A stretch of DNA of 64,000 nucleotides from Pegea sp. RAD2-039 (lineage: Eukaryota; Chordata; Thaliacea; Salpida; Salpidae). The translations under genes were made by a program, and so were the position numbers. Where the stretch lies: the NCBI GenBank assembly GCA_034620365.1, contig JAQGEQ010000263.1, positions 806,001-870,000 on the forward strand, read 5' to 3'. Positions 50,961-60,727 of the stretch are shown here, piece by piece (position 1 is the first letter of the stretch; each line of letters begins with the position of its first letter). A model generated the notes under the pieces. The model was not told the origin of the DNA. It saw only the letters and a list, made by a program, of their open reading frames with translations, and ran no database searches.

Positions 50961-53900
50961 AAGTTTTTGTAAAATATGAAAATAATTCAGAATCTTTAGA
51001 AAAAATTATAATGACAAAACCGAAAAAAGTCAAAATAGTTCATTAAGCTGAGTCTAATATACAAAACAATAAGAATAGTGACGTAATAATCATACCATCA
51101 ACTCTTCATTGACTTGTTAATTTCATTTTACAATTTATTGATCGGAAGTTATTTCAAAGTGATTTATTTCCAAACTTTTTTCATATTACGATTATAACTG
51201 AATTTATAATTGTTTATTTTCTGCTATTTCTCCAACTACATCTTCTCAATAAGAAGAACAATGGCTAAAGCAAGAATTTTGCAAAATAAAAAAGCAAAAT
51301 TGAACTATGCATCTGTAGTTCGTAGATGGAGACGAAACAAACGTAACCAAAAGATAAAGTTGCTGAAACAGGTACTAGCACTTAATAATCAATTAAAATA
51401 TTTCAAAATCTACTTTTACATCAAGGATATTTTGTTTACAAAACTTTTTCTGACAGTTTATAAAAATGGCAACAACTAGAAAAGCGAAACCTTTGGCGAA
51501 GAATTCAACTTCATGGTCGACTGTATTGAGCGAGTTGACGCAAAGCAACTCAAAAAAAGCTCCTATTAAGAAGAAGAAACAATCTAAGAAGGTACAAATA
51601 ACTGAATTATTCTTATTTAAGCAATCATAAATTAGTTAATCGTTCGTCCAGTCGAGTTCTTCTAAACTCTTCTGAGTTTTTAACTTGAATAAGTTTGCAG
51701 AAGGGTTTGTATGAGTCTGCAAGCACAGTTGCTATTTAAATTAGCCAGTTTAATAACATTTAAAATTTGTATTAATATTTATTATAAATTTTAAGTGCAC
51801 CCATAAACACCAGACTAAAACGTTGTTATAAATAGGATGAATTTTTCTATTGTTTATCATCTATCAAACTATTATTTTTATTATTTTTTGGAGAACTGAC
51901 AAAGTCAGTTTGATTTTAATCAAAACTTCTCGTCTTTTTGTAACATAAAGAAGTTCTGAAAAGTTTTTCGTCGGATTTAAACATTTATTTAATATTTAAA
52001 TCAACTTGACGCTGTCGTAAGCAAGCTAATATGTGAAGAAATCATTTGTTTAGTGCTACATAATTAGGTTTTAGTTGTTTTTACGTCATCATGATACTTT
52101 AAAAACCACGTAATCTTATTTGTTTCCACTTAATGATACCATGACAACAATAATGATATTAAACGCCCTCCTTCGCATTTATCGTAATAAATAAGTTAAT
52201 AAAGCTTAGCTTGATATCTACCTTTTATGAAAAAGGTTGAAAAAAAACTAGTACATGGTTTAATAGATCTACAAATATTTGATATACATAATATTAGAAG
52301 CGTATAACCCTGGAAAAAATATTTGTTTTTAAGTTAAGTTGAAACTAATTAATATTTTTCTTATTACACAGCAAAAAAAGAATGGTAAAAATCTGACAGT
52401 AAACAGAAATCCACAAAAAAAAGAAGATCGAAATGAAACGAGCAGTTTGTGTTCTTGGATTACATTGAAGAGTCAAAAAGAAGCAACAACCTCACCCAAT
52501 TTGACTCTTCAACTAAACAAGTCACAACTGAGGATGATTGAAGAAATTAAACAGAGTTGTGGAGTTTCAAGATTTGTATCTAAAGAAAAAAGTGATGAAG
52601 CTATTGAACCAAGCTCTGGTGGTAATAGTGTTTCAAAAAAAGGACCAGAAAGTAGTTTGTTGATTAAAAGTGGAAGCATGAAGAAAGATATTAATGTAGA
52701 AATAAAGAAAAAGAAACGTAAATCTACTGTCGAAAAAACTGATGTTTCGACAAAGAAACTGCGACTAGATGCAAATCAAAACTTGTCGAAGAAATCTTCT
52801 TCAAAAGCTTCTGGTGAAAACAATAAGCAAAAACCAAGTGACAAAAGTTCTTTGAAACGAAAAAGAAGTAGTTTTGAAGTAAGATCAAGTAAAAGTGGAT
52901 CTTTCTTCACTAACCCTTCTTCGGTGTCATCTGTGTCGAATTTTGCTCAAGAAGATTTTGACTTTTCACTGTACCATGTACTGCGTCAAGCTTTTGAAGA
53001 AGAACTAAAAGCTTGTGAAGAACGGACTGAAAAGTATGTTGCTGAGCAGGCCTTGATATTTGAACAAGGTCTTGATCAGGAGAAAGAATTGAATATTTTA
53101 GATTCAAACATTGGTGAAGTTCGAGTTGAGGGTGAAAGTCAAAAGCAAGGAAAAATGCGAAAAGTCCAGAAGCCATCTGAAGAGAAGCCAAAAGTGTCTT
53201 TCTGGAGATGGCTTCTTAATAAATTTTACGGAAAGTAATTGGTGCATAGATGTAAACTGTTTTCGAGTCAGTTTGTATACGTGTGTAGATACTGTTGTAA
53301 ATAAAATGAAAAAATCAGACTTCGTATTTTCATTCATTTTAAAATAAACATTCTCAAAACTGTCAAGAAGTTACATCTTGATAGTACTTGTTAGGAGCTT
53401 TAAATATGATCAGACTGATTAAACAAGATCAAATCTGATTTTGAGAGTATCATTTGTTTTCAACTTTCTTGTTTAGGTTGTTAGATGTTGAAAGTATTGT
53501 ACATTGCTTTTAATAATATGTAAGCTTCTAATATAAGATCGGCAAGAGGAAGAGTGTTGTTGTCTGAAAGATCAGATTTGTACCTTCTAACCGCGCGTCG
53601 CTTGTTTATATTTGCAAACAATATTATTGCGGACACAAATTCATTGAATCTTCAGTCAGAACGATATTTAATAAGCTTTGAAAGCTGTCATTATAGAACA
53701 TCTGCTTCAGCAGATCGAGGAATCGTGAACCTTGGTTGACCCAACAAAAGTAACCAAATTTAGAATTGATAAAATCAGACAAAGTAATAAAGTGCAACAT
53801 CCCAAAAGTGGCTAGCCAGGTAGCGAAGGTTGTGAAGAGTTTGGAGAAATACTGTTAAGTCTGTGCTAAATGGGTTTCTGAAAACCAGAAAAATGAAAAG

Positions 53901-54533
53901 CTCTGACAATTTCAGTCGAAAAGATGGGTTCTTTGAGTACTATAACTACAAGACCGCTATGCTGATACAGTTGATTCATAACTGCATCTGCAAAGGTACA
54001 GAGATGTACAAAAGAAGGGTTTCGACAGTTCTCGTCGTAAAAGCTTTCTTTTTGTGAATCGTGTAAATATTGATTTAAATATAACAAAGAAATCAAACTG
54101 ATTATTTCCGTTTTATTTAAGTGAGAGTAATATTTATCTATAATTTATTTATGAGCAATACAACGTTTGATAATCTTATTCTGGTTGTTCCCATTCTACA
54201 GATTCAACAAAGTTTGTATTTTGTGAGTGTAGTTTCAATTATTTGCAACACAGCTTAAACAGGAGCAGTGAAATTAGAGATGAATTCCCACGATTTGATG
54301 CACAGGATGATTTAGAGGTAGCGTTAGAGGAACGTTCCAGATGCCACAAGTGAAAAAAGTAGTTCTCAAACTATACAACAGTAATCATAGTAATTAGTAA
54401 TTACATAGAATGTTCATAATACAAAGGAGAAAAGAATTAAATGAATTGCCTACAATGTTAAGCAAGAATGTACTTCTGTAGTTGTTGGAGTCGAACCTTG
54501 TTTTTGTACAACGTTGTGATGTTTGCACCCCGC
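50961..54533 (+). repeat. Direct segmental duplication, copy 1
   Basis: Sequence from 50961 recurs from about 60427 with an offset of 9465-9470 bases, and the match still holds at the window end (64000, corresponding to about 54533). It covers promoter, all exons, both introns, 3'-UTR and more than 1.2 kb downstream. Identity is very high, with scattered substitutions and 1-3 bp indels. Copy 2 also matches a third partial copy further upstream than copy 1 does, so 50961 is a true homology edge. Confidence 0.95.
51261..53238 (+). CDS. Unrecognised Lys/Ser-rich protein, intact copy 1
   Basis: Three exons joined in phase 0: 51261-51371, 51457-51591, 52372-53238, giving 370 aa. I do not recognise the family. 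Exon 1 gives a strongly basic N-terminus (VVRRWRRNKRNQKIKLLKQ). Exon 2 adds more basic sequence (KKAPIKKKKQSKK). Exon 3 holds a Lys/Ser-rich region with several nuclear-localisation-like clusters (KKKKRKS, KRKRSS), then an acidic, probably helical part (FDFSLYHVLRQAFEEELKAC and on to about residue 330), ending in FWRWLLNKFYGK. Composition suggests a nuclear, nucleic-acid-associated protein; that is inference only. The leader after an acceptor-like TCTCAATAAG is 7 nt, and AATAAA lies near 53300. Long open exons with consistent splicing argue that it is or recently was a gene. It may belong to a mobile or expanding family. Confidence 0.65.
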
Positions 54534-54660
54534 ATGTTTAGTAGAATATTTCCTTCTCTTTAGCATTTGATCAAACACTAGACCTTTCCCTTAACGTTTA
54601 ATTAAAATATTGTAGAGAAAAGACAGAAAGCAAGTTGTAGGTTGCTTCAATAGGTCTGGT
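53239..54660. other. Duplicated downstream region of the Lys-rich gene
   Basis: After the poly(A) signal near 53300 the sequence stays matched to copy 2. A patch at 53540-54060 is less A/T-rich and has open frames of 60-76 codons on both strands, conserved in copy 2. Because the duplication is recent this is no proof of coding. None matches a family I know. Confidence 0.45.
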
Positions 54661-54663
54661 GGT

Positions 54664-55160
54664 CTACCTGCTGCGTTCGTAGAACCTAATGTATGAAATG
54701 GCTTTGAGGAGTTCTTTTCTTGTAGGTTTGCAATCTAGATTATGTATGACTGGTAGTCGTTCCATTTTATCCAGCGTGGTGTTGGTCACGGTTGTTTTTT
54801 TGAGGGCAAGGGTGTGAAAAGTATTCAACCCAGCTATATAGTGGCTCATCTTTATTGTAGAAGATTTCAAAGAAGGTTTTGAACAGTTTGTTGGTCTAGT
54901 TGCAGTGCTTATTCCATCGTAAACGGATTTATCGTCATCTATTGCTGCTACAGCTTTGATTTTTATATTGCTTTTGCAAGGACAAAACTAATTTGCATCT
55001 TTTCTTGCAGCTCTACCAAATGTCTTTCTAGCGTCGTGCAGATAACCAAGAGTTGTTGGGGTGGGTTCGTGATGTTGTTGACATGAGCATGACACTTCAG
55101 CTCATCGAGAGGCAGTAACGTGTCGACGTCTCTTTCGAATCAGTTCTTGCTGCTATAATA
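54664..55160 (-). mobile_element. Decayed LINE reverse-transcriptase fragment
   Basis: Read on the minus strand across several stops and shifts, this resembles the linker before the RT core of LINE polyproteins. Pieces in order are SNNSWLSAR-like, then SVYDGISTATRPT, then a WVEYFSHPCPQ piece in another frame, and finally RLPVIHNLDCKPTRKELLKA in an intact 68-codon frame, matching the P.LDEPPT.EE..KAI motif. It ends where the GKAPG-type motif should follow. The type agrees with the C-terminal fragment at 49 kb. Confidence 0.7.
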
Positions 55161-55319
55161 ATAATGCTACAAGACATAGAAGCTGCTATGAGTAATCTTT
55201 CTTAAAGCTTCCAGTACGCTGTCGTATATCTTAAGCTTTATAATAGACCAAGACATAGAAGCAGTGGTGTCTGTTGATGATGTTAGCTAGATGATGAATG
55301 TTATCTTGGCATCATTAAG

Positions 55320-56040
55320 TGGAAACAAATAAGATTACGTGGCTTTTAAAGTATCATGATGACGTAAAAACAACTAAAATATAAATATGTAGCAATAAAC
55401 AAATGATTTCTTCTACATATTTGTTTGCTTACGACAGCGTCAAGTTGATTTAAATATTAAATAAATGTTTAAATCCGACGAAAAACTTTTCAGAACTTCT
55501 TTATGTTACAAAAAGACGAGAAGTTTTGATTAAAATCAAACTGACTTTGTCAGTTCTCCAAAAAATAATAAAAATAATAGTTTGATAGATGATAAACAAT
55601 AGAAAAATTCATCCTATTTATAACAACGTTTTAGTCTGGTGTTTATGGGCGCACTTAAAATTGATAATAAATATTAATACAAATTTTAAATGTGATTAAA
55701 CTGACTAATTTAAATAGCAACTGTGCTTGCAGACTCATACAAACCCTTCTGTAAACTCATTTAAGTTAAAAACTCAGTAGAGTTTAAAAGAATTGGACTG
55801 GATGAACGATTAACTAATTTATGATTGCTTAAATAAGAATAATTCAGTTATTTGTACCTTTTTAGATTGTTTCTTCTTCTTAATAGGATATTTTTTTGAG
55901 TTGCTTTGCGTCAACTCGCTCAATACAGTCGACCATGAAGTTGAGTTCTTCGCCAAAGGTTTCGCTTTTTAGTTTTTGCCATTTTTATAAACTGTCAGCA
56001 AAAGTTTTGTAAACAAAAAATCCTTGATGTAAAAGTAGAT
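55320..56040 (-). repeat. Inverted partial copy of the Lys-rich gene (intron 1 end, exon 2, most of intron 2)
   Basis: The reverse complement matches copy 1 from about 51410 to about 52150 and copy 2 from about 60880 to about 61620 at very high identity. Exon 2 is at about 56000-55860 and is one base shorter than in copy 1, so it is out of frame with exon 1. Some variants match copy 2 (the CATCCAGTCCAATTC stretch), others copy 1 (TTTTTCGTCGGATTTAAACA). It cannot encode the protein by itself. Confidence 0.92.
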
Positions 56041-56218
56041 TTTGAAAGCAGAAGAGACATTTAAAGCATTCTATTGCCGGATCTTCACCAGAGCAAATTT
56101 TATTGCAGGGTTGGCAATTGCCATTGCAAGCTTGTTTTGATGAAGTTGTTTGTGAAATAAATTGTTTCTTATTTTTATTAGGAATATCTTTATATTCGAT
56201 CGTAAGGTCTTGGCAGTT
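56041..56218 (-). pseudogene. Cys-rich, PHD-like coding remnant at the edge of the inverted copy
   Basis: A 59-codon open stretch on the minus strand contains CNGNCQPCNKICSGEDPAIE and then CFKCLFC, a cysteine spacing like PHD-type zinc fingers found in some LINE first ORFs and in chromatin proteins. It stops being independent at 56040, where homology to intron 1 of the Lys-rich gene begins. It is probably a fragment of a mobile element, with no start codon or splice site that I can support. Confidence 0.3.
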
Positions 56219-56480
56219 TTATTTGGATTTACCAAAGTTTGTAAGAAAGATTTTTAGTGTCACTAACCACTTAAACAATATACATTATATATATAATCTA
56301 CAAATAACTTCCTAGAAATAAGTTTATCACAACTTATAAGCACTTATTCAAATAGAAAATAATCTATAACCTGAAACTTATTTAATTAGATGTTATCAAT
56401 CATTTAAACAGCAATCGTAATAATAAATAATATAAAAAGCTAATCCAACAAAACTTAAATAGTTATACTTTACTTGAATT

Positions 56481-56920
56481 GGTATATATAATCAAATGTA
56501 GTGATAAGCAGGGGTAGAAATCCTGTTAAAATTAAAAAAATACTTTTGAATCCCTACCTGTATTATTTTCTACATTTAATTTCAACTATTCACAATCTCA
56601 AAAAACTTGTTTGTATTATATAAGTTCCAACCAAGTTTTTGTAAGATATGAAACTAATTTAACTTGAATTAGATTAAATTAAAAATGACAAAATTGTAAA
56701 AAGTCGAAATAGTTCATTAAACGGAGGCTAATATACAAAACTATAAGAATAGTGACGTAATAATCATACCATCAACTCTTCATCGACTTGTTAATTTCGT
56801 TTTACAATTTCTTCTTCGTAAAGCTATTCTTAAATTTTAACTTAAATAAGTTTACAGAAGGGTTTGTATGATTCTGCAAGCACAGTTGCTATTTAAATTA
56901 GCCAGTTTAATAACATTTAA
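56481..56920 (+). repeat. Partial direct copy of the duplication's 5' flank and of intron 2
   Basis: 56481-56815 matches 60275-60600, the flank upstream of copy 2. The sequence then jumps to match intron 2 (about 51690 onward), so the promoter-proximal part, exons 1 and 2 and intron 1 are missing. Confidence 0.85.
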
Positions 56921-57482
56921 AATTTGTATTAATATTTATTCTAAATTTTAAGTGCGCCCATAAACACCAGACTACAACGTTGTTATAAATAGGATGAATA
57001 TTCTTACAATCAGTAAGTAACAAACAATAAAAAATTCTATAAGTTTTGTAGAACTGACAAAGTCAGTTTGATTATTTTAAAATATCTCTTCTTTTTAGTA
57101 ACATAAAGAAGTTCTGAAAAGTTGTTACTCGGATTTAAATATTTAAATCTACTTTACTCTGTCGTGGGCAAACAGTGATTTAAAAAATATCAAACTTACT
57201 TTGTCAGTTCTACAAAACTTTATAATTGCCGAGATTTCAAATTGCGACAATAGAAAAGTCAAAGCAGTTTTGAATAAAATCAAACTGACTTTGTCAGTTC
57301 TCCAAAACTTGCAATAAAAAAACATTATAAAGAAGCTAATGAGCTCTATTATAGTAACATATATTAGAGTGTGTTCGTTAGTTACTGATTGTAACAATAG
57401 AAATATCCATCCTATTTATAACACTGTTGTAGTCTGGTGTTTATGGCTCACTTAAAATTAATAATAAATATTAATTGAAATT
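56921..57482. repeat. Foldback (large inverted repeat) built from intron-2 sequence
   Basis: The left end (about 56921-57021) and right end (about 57380-57482) are about 85% inverted repeats, including CATAAACACCAGACTACAAC and TTATAAATAGGATG on opposite strands. Inside, AACTGACAAAGTCAGTTTGA occurs near 57047 and in inverted form near 57287. A third, diverged inverted form lies near 57194. This is a MITE-like or palindromic rearrangement of about 560 bp. Confidence 0.8.
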
Positions 57483-57499
57483 GATCATTAATTGATTGT

Positions 57500-60265
57500 C
57501 CAGGGTTTGAGATAATCGCTTTCGATTTTTATTTCTCAGAGTCCAAATTTTCTCGTTTTATATGTACCTACTTACCTACCACCCTCTAAAACTAATGATG
57601 AGGTTACTGTTAAGGCCTTTTTGAAGGGTCTGAAGAGTGTTGTGTGTTCGGAGTTAGATTTTTAGTGGATTTTACTAAAAGTAAAATTGATTGGAATAAC
57701 CCGAATTTAGCATTTAGTGGAAAATCGTTTAACTTGGATAGCGATAATACTAATTCAGCCTTTCTAAGTAATGCCTTTGTAAGCTTCCTCAATGCCAATA
57801 ATCTATCTCAGATGGTTATTTTTCTGACCCAAGTTAGTGGTAATAACTTGGATTTTCTTATCACATCAAAACCTGACAACATTATCTACGTTGATCAAAA
57901 AGAACCTTTTGCTCTGACATGCAATTACAATATGGTTGAATTCAAGCTCCATCAAACTTTTTTTATGAACGTTAAAACTTCAAGCAGAAGGAATTTTTAC
58001 TGTGGAAATTATAATGGTATTAACAAGTTTCTATCAGATGTTGACTGGATTTCTAATTTCAACTCTTCCGAAGACATCAATACTATTTACTCAATGTTTA
58101 CTAACATCGTTAAAGAGTCAATTGAAAAATTCATACCTCTCTACAGAGCCAACAAAAACCACATTTGCCCAAAAATTTAAAGAATTTACATTATTTAAAA
58201 AACCTCCTATACAAACAAACTAAAACTGACCCTTCCGTCAAATCTCTGTACAAAGATCTTTGTATAGTTTCCAAGAAATCTATTTCTAATTTATATTAAG
58301 GAAGAGAAAATGCAGTTTTATATTCACCTAGCAAGAAAACGTTTCTGGTTTCATAAATTGCAAGCTTAAGGCCAGATCTGAAATACCTCCCCTAATTGAT
58401 ATCAGCGACCAGCTTGTGATGAAAAAAGAAAATAAAGCTGAATTGCTAAACAATCAATTTAATAGCGTTTTTATAACTGATGATGGCAATACTCCTTCTC
58501 TCTCCTGCTCAGACATTATTACAAACATCTCTGAGATGGTAGATCCTGAAATAACGGTCAATATGGTATCTAAGGCTATTTCTTCTATGAAATCATCAGT
58601 TTCCAACACCCCAGATCAGATCCCAACTTTGTTTTTAAGAAAAACTACTTCCTCTTTATCACTACCTTTATCGCTCTTCTTTAACATGACTCTGAGGCGA
58701 GGAAGAGTTCCACAGATTAGGAAAAAAGCTATTATTACTCCTATTCATCAAAAGGGTCCCAGAAACACAGCACTTAACTACAGACCAGTTTCGCTGACTT
58801 CAGTTTTCTGCAGAACTCAAGAACATATCATTCACAATCATATGACCAGTCATTTGAGGGAGCACCATCTAATATCTGATGTCCAACATGGCTTTGTGAA
58901 ACAGAGATCTTCCCTGACTCAACATCTCACTTTTCTTAATCAGCTTACAGCCCATTATGAAAGTAATACTCCCTTTGTCATCAAATACCTCGAATTTGCT
59001 AAAGTATTTGATTCTGTCCAACACACTAAGCTCGTTACTATATTGAAAAACTTAAAAATCAACAGCTTCTATCTTGAAGTGGATTGAAGATTACATATCA
59101 GGTAGAACCCAACAAACTCGTGTAGAAAGATCTTTATCTACTTCTAGTCAAATCACTAGTGGTGTTTCTCAGGGTTCTGTTCTGGGTCCTATTCTCTTTT
59201 TAATTTTCATCGAAGACCTCATCATAAGACTAGTAGCAGTAGATGATGCCAGTGTGTTTGTGTATGCAGATGATATCAAGCTATTATCTTGTAATCCTTC
59301 AAACTGCACTTCATACTGTAGAAAACTGGTCTACGAACTGCTAGCCCAAAAAGTCTGAACTTATAATTTTTATCGTAAACCAGCTATAAATTCCTTGAAC
59401 CAATACTCCATCAATAAATTTATTATTCAACGAGTATCTTCGATCCTAGACCTTGGCATTACTCTATCATCTGACTTTAAATGGCACAGATATGTTTCCA
59501 AAATCTTTTGAAAATCAATCAACCTTGTTTTGTTTATTACAAAGACCATTAATTCTTAGAACCCATGCTTTTTTTATCAATCTTTTCAAATTGTACGTAC
59601 GTCCAATTCTTGAATACACTGTCAGTGCATTGATGCCATACCAAGTTAGTGATATAAAAAAATCGAATCCGTTCAGGCCACAATTACGAAATTAGTATGC
59701 AGGAAACTTAATATTAAATATGATAGTTATAAACATCGTGTCAGTTTCTTCAATTTAGATACTTTGGAAATTCAGCGGATTAAATTCGACTTAATTCTTA
59801 TTTTTAAAATTATCCACAGTTTAATTGACATTCAGTTTGGTGATTTCTTTTCTATTAGTCCTTCCTTCAAGTTATATCAGCTCAGACGACACACATTACA
59901 TCTTAATAAGCCTATATCACCTAGAACATTGGTCAGAGCAAATTTTTTCTCATACCGTACAATTAAAACAGGGAATCAGCTGCCATCAGACATTGCAATG
60001 TCGAAGTCACTCGCGTTGTTCAAGCAGAAGTTGAACCGTTATAATATTGCCAACATTGTCATTTCTAAACTGATTTTTTTTCTCTTTCTTACATTTTCAA
60101 CATTCTATGTAATTGTTCACTGTTATATGCCTTGAGTGCTATTAGAAATACCGTGTGTTACAACTTTTACTTTCTATATTTTTGACTTAATAAATGTTAT
60201 TTGTGAGAATGTGTGTTAGCGAGAGGTGCTTTCTTCAGGTACCGTTTGCATTTATTGAAAAAAAT
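57500..60265 (+). mobile_element. Non-LTR retrotransposon (CR1/L2/Jockey-like), truncated and inactive
   Basis: About 2.8 kb. The 5' part (57500-58180) is the end of an endonuclease domain (KSKIDWNNPNLAF, FLNANNLSQMV, LDFLITSKPDNI). The reverse-transcriptase part (58416-59358) has LNYRPVSLTSVFCRTQEHII, DVQHGFVKQRSS, FAKVFDSVQHTKL, SGVSQGSVLGPILFLIF and the YADD box in VYADDIKLL. Motif A reads YLEFAKVFD, with Glu where the catalytic Asp is expected. The C-terminal region (59453-60135) is spread over several frames. Frame breaks occur near 58190, 59080 and 59370 and beyond. There is no ORF1 and no endonuclease N-terminus, so the copy is 5'-truncated. The 3' end carries GTGTGTTAGCGAGAGG and an AAAAAATAAATAAAA tail at 60257-60271. 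It sits between the foldback and copy 2. Confidence 0.92.
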
Positions 60266-60727
60266 AAATAAAATGGTATATCCAGTTAGATATAGTAATA
60301 AGTTGAGTTGTAAATCCTATTAACGTTAAAATATACCTTTTGATTCTTAATTGGATTATTTTTTATCTTTAATTTCAACTATTGACAATCTCAAAAAACT
60401 TGTTTGTATTATATAAGTTCCAACCAAGTTTTTGTAAGATATGAAAATAATACAGTTTGTTTTAGATTAAATTAAAATTGACAAAAATGTAAAAAGTCAA
60501 AAAAGTTCATTAAACTGATTCTAATATACAAAACTATAAGAATAGTGACGTAATAATCATACCATCAACTCTTCATTGACTTGTTAATTTCATTTTACAA
60601 TTTATTGATCGGAAGTTATTTCAAAGTGATTTATTTCCAAACTTTTTTCATATTACGATTATAACTGAATTTATAATTGTTTATTTTCTGCTATTTCTCC
60701 AACTACATCTTCTCAATAAGAAGAACA

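Noticed and set aside
53554-54096. Frames of 61-76 codons on both strands conserved between the two duplicated segments
   Set aside because: Similarity reflects recent duplication. Frames overlap on opposite strands and none shows a known domain, so coding is not supported.
54490-54505. GGTTCGACTCC on the minus strand (exact RNA polymerase III B-box), also in copy 2 with T at the variable base
   Set aside because: The flanking bases do not form a T-stem and there is no A-box or cloverleaf, so a tRNA or tRNA-derived SINE is not supported.
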